Shown piece by piece: positions 35,152-44,455 of a DNA stretch of 64,000 bases. This stretch comes from Petroclostridium sp. X23 (GTDB lineage Bacteria > Bacillota > Clostridia > SK-Y3): positions 5,149,051 to 5,213,050 of the forward strand of contig NZ_CP124862.1 of NCBI RefSeq assembly GCF_030013905.1, given 5' to 3'. Made by a program: the position numbers and the translations under genes. Within the stretch, counting starts at the first letter, position 1; each line of letters starts with the position of its first letter. The notes beneath the pieces were generated by a model. The model was given only the letters and a program-made list of their open reading frames with translations. It was not told the origin of the DNA and ran no database searches.

Positions 35152-35541
35152 ATGTTCCAGTTAGATTTCAGAGATCGCAGGCCGTTGTACGAGCAAATTA
35201 AAGAGAGAATGAAAACATTCATATTGAGCGGAGTGTTAAAATCCGATGAAAGAATTCCGTCGGTACGTGAATTAGCGCAGTCACTTACCATTAATCCCAA
35301 TACCATTCAGAAAGCGTATAAAGAGTTGGAGGATGAGGGGTATATCTATTCTATCCGGGGAAAGGGAAATTTTGTTGTACCGCAGGATCTTGTGGTGAAC
35401 CAGAAGAAACTCAATGATTTGGAGCAGGAAATGAAAAAAATTCTTAAGGAGATGTTGTACCTTGGGATAGGTAAAGAAAGGATACTTTCATTAATAAATG
35501 ACATATATTCGGAAAGGACGGTAAAGGACGAAAATGATTGA
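35152..35541 (+). CDS. GntR-family regulator, YtrA type
   Basis: The 129-aa protein has a winged HTH (about 5-75: RDRRPLYEQIKERMKTFILS, VRELAQSLTINPNTIQKAY) and a short helical dimerisation tail, as in the YtrA subfamily, which controls its own ABC operon. The start is ATG 35152: GGGAGG (35141-35146) precedes it by 5 bp and overlaps the alternative GTG at 35146. It overlaps the ATPase gene by 8 bp. Confidence 0.88.
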   Translation: MFQLDFRDRRPLYEQIKERMKTFILSGVLKSDERIPSVRELAQSLTINPNTIQKAYKELEDEGYIYSIRGKGNFVVPQDLVVNQKKLNDLEQEMKKILKEMLYLGIGKERILSLINDIYSERTVKDEND

Positions 35542-36433
35542 GGTTAAGAATTTAAAAAAGAACTTCGGCTCGTTTTGTGTATTGGATGATTTAAGTTTGC
35601 ATGCAAAGAAAGCGTCGGTTTACGGCTTGGTCGGTCCCAATGGAGCGGGCAAGACAACTTTAATAAAACACTTGTTAGGGATTTATCGCCAAGATGCAGG
35701 TGAGATTACTATAAACGGCCAATTTGCTTGGGATAATCCAAGTGCTCTGGCGAAAACGATATACATTCCGGATGAGTTATATTTCTTTTCCCAGTATACC
35801 ATTCAAGAAATGGCAGCATTTTATTCCGAGCTTTACCCTTCGTGGAACTGGGATCGTTTTGAACGTTTGAAACAGGTGTTTCCAATAGACGTAAAACGAA
35901 GGATTACCCGCTTATCCAAAGGGATGCAGAGACAGGTAGCCTTTTGGCTGGGGATTTGTGTTATGCCGAATATCATGATTCTCGATGAACCGGTGGATGG
36001 ACTGGATCCTGTTATGAGAAAAAAAGTTTGGAACCTTGTGCTGCAGGATGTGGCCGAAAGAGAAACAACGGTGTTGATCTCATCCCATAACTTGCGGGAA
36101 TTGGAAGATGTATGCGATCACGTCGGTATTTTATATAAAGGAAAGATTGTAGCGGAAAAAGAACTGGACGATATGAAATCCGATATTCATAAGCTGCAGA
36201 TTGCATTTAGCGGAGAATTGCCCGACAACTTTATGCAGGATATCCAAATACTGCAAAAAACACAAAAAGGCAGTGTTTTGATGATGATTGTAAAAGGTGA
36301 TAAGGAGATGATATTATCCCATGTACATAAGGCGAATCCGCTATTGGTGGATCTATTGCCGCTGACATTGGAAGAGATTTTTATCTATGAACTAGGGGGA
36401 ATGGGCTATGAAATCCAAGATGTTCTCATTTAA
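35534..36433 (+). CDS. ABC transporter ATP-binding protein (YtrB-like)
   Basis: The 299-aa protein has Walker A GPNGAGKTTLIKHLLG, the signature LSKGMQRQ (a variant of LSGGQ), Walker B IMILDEPVDGLDPVM and the His switch SSHNLRELEDVCDHVGI. A C-terminal extension of about 80 residues is typical of this subfamily. It powers the permease encoded next (26-bp overlap). GntR-YtrA/ATPase/permease operons in Firmicutes respond to cell-envelope stress or lipid II-binding antibiotics. Confidence 0.92.
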   Translation: MIEVKNLKKNFGSFCVLDDLSLHAKKASVYGLVGPNGAGKTTLIKHLLGIYRQDAGEITINGQFAWDNPSALAKTIYIPDELYFFSQYTIQEMAAFYSELYPSWNWDRFERLKQVFPIDVKRRITRLSKGMQRQVAFWLGICVMPNIMILDEPVDGLDPVMRKKVWNLVLQDVAERETTVLISSHNLRELEDVCDHVGILYKGKIVAEKELDDMKSDIHKLQIAFSGELPDNFMQDIQILQKTQKGSVLMMIVKGDKEMILSHVHKANPLLVDLLPLTLEEIFIYELGGMGYEIQDVLI

Positions 36434-38405
36434 TCGTGGGTTGATTATAAGTGATATAAAGCGGTTCTGGTCAATCAGCATATTGTATGGTATTGTTCTT
36501 TTATTTGTTCTGCCTGTTCGGCAGATGATGATAGATTTTACTATGGAAGATCAAGAATGGATTAAAGAAGCACTGCTGGGTATGCTTCAGTTTGATACCG
36601 GGAATGCGGAGATGCAGCTGATTTTTATGGTTGTGGTTCCCGTGATATTAGCTGTGCTGCTCTTCAGCTATTTACACGGCGCTAAAGCCACGGCGATGGT
36701 ACATACACTTCCGGTTAACCGCAAAAGCTTATTTCTGAACCATGTGGTATCCGGAATCCTGCTGCTATCTTTTCCTGTTTTGCTTACAGGCGGTGTGCTG
36801 GCTGTCGTAAGGGGGTTGTCGGTTTTAAACGAGTATTATTCTTTGATAAATATCCTGGAGTGGGTAGGTATCACGCTGCTCTTTAACTACTTGCTATTTG
36901 CAATCGCTGTGTTTGTAGGAATGTTTACCGGAAATGCCTTCGCACATATTGTTTTTACTTATATTATAAATATATTGCCGTTAGGGGTGTATATCCTTGC
37001 GGAGTATAATGTGCAGCAGCTATTATACGGATATAACAGTGCAAGCAACGAGCGGTTTTGGATTCAATTGCTGCCCGTACTTAAAGTGCTGGATGGCATG
37101 GTGAGGTTGGAGTTGTTAGAAATCATAGGATATGCATTTGCTGTATTGGCATTTTTGATACTTGCTGTCTACGCATATGAGAAACGGCCTCTTGAATCGG
37201 CAGGAGATGTAGTGGCTTTTCCATTGGTGCGTCCGGTGTTCAAGTACGGTGTCACGGCTTGCTGCATGCTGTTGGGCGGCGCATATTTCAGTAGTATGTA
37301 TGATGCCTTTGGTATGTTGATTTTAGGATATTTTATAAGTTCTCTTATAGGATACATCATCGCACAAGTTCTATTGGACAAATCTTTCCGGATTTGGCAT
37401 GCTTATAAGGGATATGTCATATACGCTGCAATAGTAATGGTTTTGCTGACAGGTATCTCAGTAGATGCATTGGGATATGTCCGGCGTGTACCTTCCGCAG
37501 ATCAGGTAGAAAAGGTTTACTTCGGTCATAATTATTATGAATGGGAACACTTTGAAAAAGGGAAAGATCCTAAAAACGAAGAATTGGGATATACCGATAT
37601 GTACTTTTTCAAAGATGGAGAGAATGTAGACAATATTATACGTCTGCACAAGTATATCACGCAAAAGCCCTATAATAAAAGAGGGCGGATGCAGTATATC
37701 ATATATACGCTAAAGAGCGGCAAACATCTAATCCGAAGTTATATTATAGATGAAGAATATTTTGCGCCGCAGTTGAAACCCATTTGCGAATCCATGGAAT
37801 ATAAGCGTGCAAGATTTCCAGTACTGGTTCAAAATAGTGAAGATATTAAATTGGTAGAGATACGGAACAATAGAATAGGTGACAAGTCGTTACTGTTGAC
37901 GGATGGGCAAGAGTTGCAGGAATTCATCACTGTCCTGCAAAATGATATAAAACGAATGGACTATGAAAAGATGACAGACCCGATTAATAGGAATATCGAT
38001 ATTTATATTACAGACCAAAAAAATAAAAGTCGTGAACTGCGTTATGAGTTCCGAGATAATTATGCATCACTGTCTCAATGGTTAAAGAAAAAAGGATACT
38101 ATGATAAAATAAGATTAATACCTGCCGATGTTAAATACGTAATGGTGGAAAAAAATGAAGCCTACTATGGAAATGGGGATACGGATGACGACAGTGAAGA
38201 GCAGATTAAAATAGAAGACAGCAGCATGATCCAAGAGCTGATTGATTTGGACACAAAGTATGAATATGTAACAAGAAGCCAAAGAAAGTATGAGGCAACA
38301 TTTTATACTAAATCAGGTTCTCGCTTCCGAAGCTTTATTAGTGAAGAGGCGGTGCTCTCTGAGAGATTAACTGAATCGTTAAAGCAATTATATATAACGC
38401 ATTAA
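36408..38405 (+). CDS. ABC transporter permease with large C-terminal soluble domain
   Basis: The 665-aa protein has about nine membrane helices in the first 355 residues, among them one containing VVVPVILAVLLFSYLHGAKA with the LPVNRKSLFLNH loop nearby. A roughly 300-residue hydrophilic domain of mixed alpha/beta content then faces one side of the membrane. It pairs with the preceding ATPase. Permeases with such a tail (DUF6449-like) occur in YtrA-controlled operons. The substrate is unknown. Confidence 0.82.
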   Translation: MKSKMFSFNRGLIISDIKRFWSISILYGIVLLFVLPVRQMMIDFTMEDQEWIKEALLGMLQFDTGNAEMQLIFMVVVPVILAVLLFSYLHGAKATAMVHTLPVNRKSLFLNHVVSGILLLSFPVLLTGGVLAVVRGLSVLNEYYSLINILEWVGITLLFNYLLFAIAVFVGMFTGNAFAHIVFTYIINILPLGVYILAEYNVQQLLYGYNSASNERFWIQLLPVLKVLDGMVRLELLEIIGYAFAVLAFLILAVYAYEKRPLESAGDVVAFPLVRPVFKYGVTACCMLLGGAYFSSMYDAFGMLILGYFISSLIGYIIAQVLLDKSFRIWHAYKGYVIYAAIVMVLLTGISVDALGYVRRVPSADQVEKVYFGHNYYEWEHFEKGKDPKNEELGYTDMYFFKDGENVDNIIRLHKYITQKPYNKRGRMQYIIYTLKSGKHLIRSYIIDEEYFAPQLKPICESMEYKRARFPVLVQNSEDIKLVEIRNNRIGDKSLLLTDGQELQEFITVLQNDIKRMDYEKMTDPINRNIDIYITDQKNKSRELRYEFRDNYASLSQWLKKKGYYDKIRLIPADVKYVMVEKNEAYYGNGDTDDDSEEQIKIEDSSMIQELIDLDTKYEYVTRSQRKYEATFYTKSGSRFRSFISEEAVLSERLTESLKQLYITH

Positions 38406-38424
38406 AGAAATTACAGTAACGATA

Positions 38425-38521
38425 GGTTTGGGGTGGTGTATGTTTCCGTAAGAGACCGTCCACTGTTCGAACGAAGTGAGTTTGGGCGCGTCTCTGGATG
38501 AAACATACACCACTCCAAACC
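38425..38521. repeat. 97-nt palindromic repeat element
   Basis: GGTTTGGGGTGGTGTATGTT pairs with its complement at 38502-38521 with one mismatch, and inner AGAGAC/GTCTCT extends the stem. The centre holds a GTTCGAACGAAGTGAG-type core. It has the look of a dispersed hairpin repeat. Confidence 0.6.
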
Positions 38522-38549
38522 GTTTGTCAATGTAAAATATAGATCAATA

Positions 38550-38590
38550 AATGAAAAACTTCCCGATATAGTATCGGGAAGTTTTTCATT
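38550..38590 (+). terminator. Perfect hairpin terminator
   Basis: AATGAAAAACTTCCCGATA and its exact complement surround a TAG loop (19-bp stem). Confidence 0.85.
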
Positions 38591-38674
38591 TGCGTCTGCC
38601 CCTTGCAATCTATCGCTTTTAATAATAAAATAACTGACAGACAACTTAAAATAATCATTGAGGAGTTATTGCGA

Positions 38675-38797
38675 ATGACAAAGATATATTTGCATAAGGG
38701 AATCAGAAAAAGAATTGAAAACGGACATCCGTGGGTGTATAAGAATGAAGTGGATACAGTAGAAGGAGAATATGATGCCGGAGATGTGGAACTATGA
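38675..38797 (+). pseudogene. N-terminal fragment of an RlmI-type rRNA methyltransferase
   Basis: About 40 codons (MTKIYLHKGIRKRIENGHPW onward, then VYKNEVDTVEGEYDAGD) match the PUA-domain start of the class-I 23S rRNA (cytosine-C5) methyltransferases of the RlmI family, which are normally about 390-400 aa. The frame then stops and no methyltransferase domain follows. GAGGAG precedes ATG 38675. It is a truncated remnant, probably left by a deletion next to the feo operon. Confidence 0.7.
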
Positions 38798-38863
38798 AGA
38801 ATCTTTGTATTTGAAATTTTTCATATTGAATGTATGGTGAAAAACAGAGCGAAAAAGACGATA

Positions 38864-38949
38864 TTGACACTCATTATCAATGAGGGTATAATTATTCTAT
38901 AAAGACAAATGAAATATTTAAAGATTACAAATGAGAACGATTATCATTA
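38864..38949 (+). promoter_or_regulatory. feo promoter with Fur-box-like sites
   Basis: TTGACA (38864-38869) and TATAAT (38887-38892) have a 17-bp spacer holding CTCATTATCAATGAG, an inverted repeat. A second site, TGAGAACGATTATCATTA (38932-38949), resembles the Fur consensus GATAATGATAATCATTATC. Both positions suit iron-dependent repression. Confidence 0.7.
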
Positions 38950-38970
38950 ACACATATTGGAGGGTCTGTT

Positions 38971-39189
38971 ATGACATTAGATAGAGCAAATAGAGGTCAA
39001 AAGATTGAGATTGTATCCATTTCCGATTCAAATATAAGAGCACAAGCAATAAGATTAGGGATTTTTGAAGGATGCCGGTTAACTTGCGCAGAGAAGCTTC
39101 CGGCAGGTCCAATTATCGTGCAGAGTCATATGCAAGAAATTGCGATTGGACGTAACCTGGCTAAAAGAATTGGTATCAACGTCATATAG
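38971..39189 (+). CDS. feoA: Ferrous iron transport protein A
   Basis: The 72-aa SH3-like FeoA domain has DSNIRAQAIRLGIFEGCRLT and GPIIVQSHMQEIAIGRNLAK. FeoA is a cytoplasmic helper of the FeoB ferrous iron transporter. GGAGGG precedes the ATG, and feoB begins 9 bp after its stop. Confidence 0.93.
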   Translation: MTLDRANRGQKIEIVSISDSNIRAQAIRLGIFEGCRLTCAEKLPAGPIIVQSHMQEIAIGRNLAKRIGINVI

Positions 39190-39198
39190 GAGGATTTT

Positions 39199-41046
39199 AT
39201 GAGCACTTGTCACAGTAATGTTATTGCTAAAGATGTAGATATGAATTCAAAAAAGCTTGTTCTAGTGGGTAATCCCAATGTAGGTAAGTCTGTTTTCTTT
39301 AATTCACTTACAGGATTATATGTTGATGTTTCCAACTATCCGGGAACTACAGTAGATATAAGTACAGGGAAGTATAACGATTATACAGTGATAGATACAC
39401 CGGGGGTATACGGCGTATCTTCATTTAATGATGAAGAAAGAGTTGCCCGAGATGTCATTATCAGCGCGGATATGATTATAAATGTGGTGGATGCGGTACA
39501 CTTGCAGCGTGATTTATTTTTGACACAGCAGTTGATTGACATGGGGAAAAAAATCATTGTAGCATTTAATATGATGGATGAAGTTAAAGCAATGGGAATG
39601 AATATTGATATTGACAAATTAAGCAGCCTGTTAGGGGTGCCGGTCATTCCTACCATCGCTTTAAAGGGACAGGGATTAGATGAAGTAAAAAGAAAGATTC
39701 CTTCAGCGAGCTTGGGAAATAAAACTGAAGGCATCGAGGATTTGTTGACGCAATATAAGAATAAAGTTCAGCAAGAAGCAGAGGCATTACTGGTTCTTGA
39801 AGATGATCCTAATATTCTAAGTAGGAATGGAGTTGGTGAAACGGGATTTCGTGAATCCGTTTATAAAAAGAGAAGAGAGCGGGTAGATGATATCGTTTCA
39901 CAGGCAGTAAGCGAGCTTAATAAAGGGGCCAGCTTTAGAACAAAATTGGGAAGATATATGCTTAGACCTTTAACAGGTATACCTATACTCCTTATTGCTA
40001 TGGGGGTTATGTATGAGTTTATTGGTGTTTTTGTCGCTCAGACAGTGGTAGGGATTACAGAAGAAACCATCATGATAGGGATTTATCAGCCATTTATAAC
40101 TTCTATTATTGAAAACTTTATCCAGAAACAATCTTTTCTGGGGCAGGTGCTTATCGGTGAGTTCGGCTTATTGACGATGACACCGGTATATGTACTAGGA
40201 TTGCTCCTTCCTCTTGTGGCTGGGTTCTATTTGTTATTATCCATCATGGAAGATTCGGGCTACCTGCCAAGGGTTGCTGCGTTGGTGGACAGGGTGCTTA
40301 CTGGGGTGGGGTTGAATGGCAGAGCGATTATTCCCATCATTCTTGGTTTTGGATGTATCACCATGGCAACCATTACAACCAGGCTGTTAGGAACTAAAAG
40401 AGAACGAGTCATTGCAACGGTTCTACTTGGATTAACCATTCCTTGTTCGGCTCAGTTAGGCGTTATTATTGGATTGATAGCACCTTTAGGTGTTGAATAT
40501 TTATTAATTTACACAGTAGTAATTTTGACAGTGTTTGCTTTATCCGGAGCTGTTTTGAATAAAGTGCTTCCAGGTGAGTCCAGCGATTTGTTAATTGATC
40601 TTCCGCCATTAAGGATACCGCGTTTGACTAATGTATTAAAAAAGACGTACACAAAGTCTAAAGGTTTTATGTTTGAAGCAACACCGCTATTTGCTCTAGG
40701 TGCATTACTCATAAGCATTATGCAGTACACTGGTGCTCTAGTATGGCTGCAGGACGCCATCTATCCTATCACTGTAGGGTGGCTCAAACTTCCGAAAGAA
40801 GCTACAACCGCCTTGGTTATGGGAATCGTACGTAGAGACTTCGGGGCAGCCGGGTTAAGTGATTTAGCCATGTCACCGGCACAGATATTGGTATCATTGG
40901 TAGTGATCACTTTATTCGTACCGTGTATTGCTTCTATTATCGTTATTTTTAAAGAAAGGACTAAGACAGAAGCTGCATTGATATGGTTTGGAAGCTTTAT
41001 TGTTGCTTTTGTAGTTGGTGGGATATTAGGACAAATAATGATTTAG
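39199..41046 (+). CDS. feoB: Ferrous iron transporter FeoB
   Basis: The 615-aa protein has an N-terminal G-protein domain (G1 GNPNVGKS, switch I NYPGTTVD, G3 DTPGVYG, G4 FNMMDE) and a helical guanine-nucleotide-dissociation-inhibitor region. Membrane core blocks include MEDSGYLPRVAALVDRVL, GLNGRAIIPIILGFGCITMA and TIPCSAQLGVI, with Cys residues in the pore. It imports Fe(II). It lies between feoA and a Cys-rich peptide, with the fur gene close downstream. Confidence 0.95.
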   Translation: MSTCHSNVIAKDVDMNSKKLVLVGNPNVGKSVFFNSLTGLYVDVSNYPGTTVDISTGKYNDYTVIDTPGVYGVSSFNDEERVARDVIISADMIINVVDAVHLQRDLFLTQQLIDMGKKIIVAFNMMDEVKAMGMNIDIDKLSSLLGVPVIPTIALKGQGLDEVKRKIPSASLGNKTEGIEDLLTQYKNKVQQEAEALLVLEDDPNILSRNGVGETGFRESVYKKRRERVDDIVSQAVSELNKGASFRTKLGRYMLRPLTGIPILLIAMGVMYEFIGVFVAQTVVGITEETIMIGIYQPFITSIIENFIQKQSFLGQVLIGEFGLLTMTPVYVLGLLLPLVAGFYLLLSIMEDSGYLPRVAALVDRVLTGVGLNGRAIIPIILGFGCITMATITTRLLGTKRERVIATVLLGLTIPCSAQLGVIIGLIAPLGVEYLLIYTVVILTVFALSGAVLNKVLPGESSDLLIDLPPLRIPRLTNVLKKTYTKSKGFMFEATPLFALGALLISIMQYTGALVWLQDAIYPITVGWLKLPKEATTALVMGIVRRDFGAAGLSDLAMSPAQILVSLVVITLFVPCIASIIVIFKERTKTEAALIWFGSFIVAFVVGGILGQIMI

Positions 41047-41068
41047 TGAATATAAAAGGTTGATGAGA

Positions 41069-41218
41069 ATGAAAGTAAAATGCAAACAGTGTGGGTACGA
41101 ATTGAATAGTGATCATACTATGAGATGTCCAAGGTGTAATAATGTAGTTGGCAAGAAGCAGGGATGTGAGAACTGCAAAGGTTGCTCATTGTTTAAATCT
41201 TGTGGTGGCAAAGAATAA
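41069..41218 (+). CDS. 49-aa cysteine-rich protein linked to feoB
   Basis: A short ORF 22 bp after feoB encodes KCKQCGYELNSD, MRCPRCNNVV, GCENCKGCSL and KSCGG, with nine cysteines in CxxC-rich order. The first two CxxC pairs form a zinc ribbon, and the rest could hold a metal or Fe-S centre. The position fits the small FeoC-like or Cys-rich third component seen in some feo operons, but it has no HTH. The role is inferred from location only. Confidence 0.65.
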   Translation: MKVKCKQCGYELNSDHTMRCPRCNNVVGKKQGCENCKGCSLFKSCGGKE

Positions 41219-41356
41219 GTACGATTTTATCCAATTTTTTTGGTTGACATGCCCTAAGATTGTAGCATAATATATAAATATGCATAAACTAGTTATTAAG
41301 GAAAGTTTGTATGCTACAGGTTTACTGCTGATTACACGCGTGAGAGGTGATATCAT

Positions 41357-41800
41357 ATGAGCAACTTAGGGAATGAACTAAAGGATCAGTTAAAAGAGAG
41401 CGGGTATAAACTTACTCCACAGAGAAGAGCAGTATTAGATGTGATTATGGAGCATGAGGGTAAGCATTTGAATACCGAAGAAATATATGACCATGTTAAG
41501 GTGAAATGTCCCGAGATCGGCTTGGCTACTGTTTATAGAACTCTCCTGCTGTTTGACCGTTTGGAGTTAATATATAAATTGGATTTTGACGATGGCTGTA
41601 GTAGATATGAGTTAAATAAGCATAAAGAAGATCACAGGCATCATCATTTAATTTGTACCCGGTGTGGTAATGTTGCGGAAGTAGAGGAAGATTTGCTGGA
41701 TTCTTTAGAAGAGAAAATTATAGAAAAAAATCAGTTTCTTGTAAAAGACCATAGGGTGAAGTTTTACGGATACTGCAAAAATTGCAGGGACGATAACTAG
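41357..41800 (+). CDS. fur: Fur-family metal regulator
   Basis: The 147-aa protein has an N-terminal winged HTH (KESGYKLTPQRRAVLDVI, ATVYRTLLLFDRLEL), the metal-site histidines in HKEDHRHHHLICTRCGN and a structural CxxC/CxxC pair (CTRC, CKNC). It is likely the iron-sensing repressor of the feo operon just upstream; PerR or Zur identity cannot be ruled out. A promoter-like TTGACA (41244-41249) with a weak -10 lies upstream. GAGAGGTGAT precedes the ATG. Confidence 0.9.
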   Translation: MSNLGNELKDQLKESGYKLTPQRRAVLDVIMEHEGKHLNTEEIYDHVKVKCPEIGLATVYRTLLLFDRLELIYKLDFDDGCSRYELNKHKEDHRHHHLICTRCGNVAEVEEDLLDSLEEKIIEKNQFLVKDHRVKFYGYCKNCRDDN

Positions 41801-41817
41801 TGCGGCAGTGAAGAAAT

Positions 41818-41859
41818 AAAAAAGAGTAGTGTGAGTATAAGTTCACACTACTCTTTTTT
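41818..41859 (+). terminator. Terminator of fur
   Basis: AAAAAAGAGTAGTGTGA pairs with TCACACTACTCTTTTTT around an 8-nt loop. Confidence 0.9.
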
Positions 41860-41965
41860 CATCCCTTTTAGAGAAGGTGGAAAGTGAATACAATATACTA
41901 TTAAAGTACATAATACATAGTATCCTTCCATCATTTTTATTACATATCTAGAAAGGGTGACATAA

Positions 41966-44455
41966 ATGAAGGCAATCATTATGGCAGGCGGTGAGGGGAC
42001 AAGACTCAGGCCGCTTACGTGCAGCAGACCAAAGCCAATGGTTCCGGTTATGAATAAGCCAGTAATGGAGCATATTATCAATCTATTAAAAAAACATCAT
42101 ATTACAGAGATTGGTGTTACACTTCAGTATATGCCTGAAATTATTCAAGAATATTTTGGCGACGGCCATGACTTTGGAGTAAATATAAGATACTTCATTG
42201 AGGAAACACCTCTTGGTACTGCAGGAAGTGTAAAAAATGCCGAAGAATTTCTGGATGATACGTTCATCGTTATTAGTGGTGATGCATTGACCGACATTGA
42301 TTTGGAAGAAGCCATTCGGTATCATAGTGAAAAAAAGGCTGTTGCGACGTTAGTATTGACTAGGGTGAATGTTCCTTTGGAGTATGGTGTTGTCGTTACG
42401 GACGGCCATGGCAGAATAACACGGTTTCTTGAAAAACCAAGCTGGAGCGAAGTGTTTAGCGATACTGTTAACACAGGCATATATATTCTTAACCCCAAAG
42501 TGCTAAACTATTTTAAATCCGGAGAAATGTTTGATTTTAGTAAAGATTTGTTTCCAATGCTGTTAAAAGAAGGCCAGCCTATGTATGGGCATGTATCGTC
42601 GAAATATTGGTGTGATATTGGTGATCTCATTGCATATCATCAGTGTCATTTTGACATTTTGGATGGAAAGGTAAGTATAGTAAATGAGGCCGTACAAATT
42701 AGAGAAAACGTATGGGCAGAAGAAAATGTGGAAATCGGCGAGAATGCAAATATAGCAGGCCCGGTTTTAATAGGTAGGAATACAAAGATCAAAAATGGTG
42801 CAATTGTCTCTCCATATACGGTCATAGGAAGTGATAATGTGATCGCTGAACAGAGTTCTTTAAAAAGAGCAATTGTTTGGAAGGGTTGCAAGATCGGAAA
42901 AAGGACCGAGTTAAGAGGATGTATACTGTGTAATAAAGTGTTGGTAAAAGAGAATAGCTCGGTTTTCGAGCAATCAGTTATAGGGGATGGTACTGCAATA
43001 GAAGAAAGAGCAGTGATTAAGCCGGGAATAAAAATATGGCCTGCCAAAACCGTTGAAAGTGGAACGGAGATCAATGTGAATCTGATTTGGGGAACAAAGT
43101 ATTCCAAGACATTATTTGGTGAAAAAGGGATTGTTGGTGAAGTGAATGTGGATATTACCCCCGAATTTGCATCGCGGCTTGGAACTTCTTATGGAGTATT
43201 GTTTAAGAATAATGCACGGGTAGGAATAAGCAGTGACGAAGCAAGTGTTTCTTATATGTTAAAGAATTCTTTTGTATCAGGGTTGCTTTCATCAGGCGTG
43301 GAGGTGTATGATTTCGGTCAGCAAGTGCTTCCTGTGACCAGATATGCAACAAAGTTTTTCGGACTGGATGGAGGAATACATCTAGGTACAATATCCGATA
43401 ATAATGATTCTAAGCTAATCATAGATTTCTTAGATATGCATGGTGCCAATATCAATAGAGGTGTTGAAAGAAAACTGGAAAATACATTTATCAGGGAAGA
43501 TTTTAGCAGATGTGAAGCAAAAGATGTTAAGAATGTTAAGCTCATTGATGACTTTACATCTTATTATTTGAGAGATCTTATTAATAGGGTGGAAAATAAA
43601 AAGCTTAATTATAGGCTGCTAATTAATAATTCTTCTGTTTTATTTGAGAATATGATAATACCCATGATATCTGAATTAGGATGCAAAGTAGATATTACGA
43701 ATTTACAAATAAAAGACATAAATTCAGGACGTACAATGAATGCCACTGCCCAAATCGGATACTTATCCAGTCAGGTTATATCTACCGGTGCAGATATAGG
43801 AGCAATGATAGAAAATAATGGAGAAAAGATGATTCTGATTGATGAGAAAGGACGTTTTATCTCTGAAGAAATGTTTCTAGCGCTTACTTCATTGATTACT
43901 TTTAGAACTGTAAAAGGAGCAACCGTTGTAGTCCCCATATCAGCTCCTAGCGTTATCGATAGTATGGCTGACGAATATCAAGGGAAAGTTTTACGAACAA
44001 AAACTTCACCATTGGAAGTAATGGGAAAGATGATGGCAAACAATGTACATGATTCATTGATGAATGATCAATTTATTTTAAACTTTGATGCATTGGGTAG
44101 TTTGATTAAGATTATGGATTTTATGAAAAGTAATAATCTCAAGCTTTCAGAGCTAGTTGATCAGATTCCTGCTTTCTATATTACAAAAAAAGAAGTCGCA
44201 TGTCCATGGAATGCGAAAGGAAAAGTAATCAGACAGATCATTGAAGAAAGCAATGATCATAAACTGGAGCTAATGGAAGGCGTGAAAATATATAAAGACG
44301 GAGGATGGGTTTTAGTCCTTCCCGATGCCGAAAGGCCCGTATGCAAGGTCATTGGTGAAGGATATACGGAAGAGTTTGCAGAATCTCTTACCGATATTTT
44401 TGTCAATCGCGTGCAAGAAATCGGGCAAGGCGCCAAGAGAGAATCAAGTGAATAA
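41966..44455 (+). CDS. Sugar-1-phosphate nucleotidyltransferase fused to a degenerate phosphohexomutase
   Basis: The 829-aa protein has a nucleotidyltransferase domain (about 1-235) with MAGGEGTRLRPLTCSRPKPM and VNTGIYILNP. Left-handed beta-helix repeats follow (about 250-360; GPVLIGRNTKIKNGAIVSPY). A phosphoglucomutase/phosphomannomutase-like half fills about 375-829. In that half the phosphoserine loop TASHNP reads TISDND-like (TISDNN), and the Mg loop DGDGDR reads IENNGEK, so its metal-binding aspartates are gone. The first half should make an NDP-sugar (GDP-mannose type); the second is probably structural or regulatory. A glycosyltransferase follows after a repeat-rich gap. Confidence 0.85.
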   Translation: MKAIIMAGGEGTRLRPLTCSRPKPMVPVMNKPVMEHIINLLKKHHITEIGVTLQYMPEIIQEYFGDGHDFGVNIRYFIEETPLGTAGSVKNAEEFLDDTFIVISGDALTDIDLEEAIRYHSEKKAVATLVLTRVNVPLEYGVVVTDGHGRITRFLEKPSWSEVFSDTVNTGIYILNPKVLNYFKSGEMFDFSKDLFPMLLKEGQPMYGHVSSKYWCDIGDLIAYHQCHFDILDGKVSIVNEAVQIRENVWAEENVEIGENANIAGPVLIGRNTKIKNGAIVSPYTVIGSDNVIAEQSSLKRAIVWKGCKIGKRTELRGCILCNKVLVKENSSVFEQSVIGDGTAIEERAVIKPGIKIWPAKTVESGTEINVNLIWGTKYSKTLFGEKGIVGEVNVDITPEFASRLGTSYGVLFKNNARVGISSDEASVSYMLKNSFVSGLLSSGVEVYDFGQQVLPVTRYATKFFGLDGGIHLGTISDNNDSKLIIDFLDMHGANINRGVERKLENTFIREDFSRCEAKDVKNVKLIDDFTSYYLRDLINRVENKKLNYRLLINNSSVLFENMIIPMISELGCKVDITNLQIKDINSGRTMNATAQIGYLSSQVISTGADIGAMIENNGEKMILIDEKGRFISEEMFLALTSLITFRTVKGATVVVPISAPSVIDSMADEYQGKVLRTKTSPLEVMGKMMANNVHDSLMNDQFILNFDALGSLIKIMDFMKSNNLKLSELVDQIPAFYITKKEVACPWNAKGKVIRQIIEESNDHKLELMEGVKIYKDGGWVLVLPDAERPVCKVIGEGYTEEFAESLTDIFVNRVQEIGQGAKRESSE

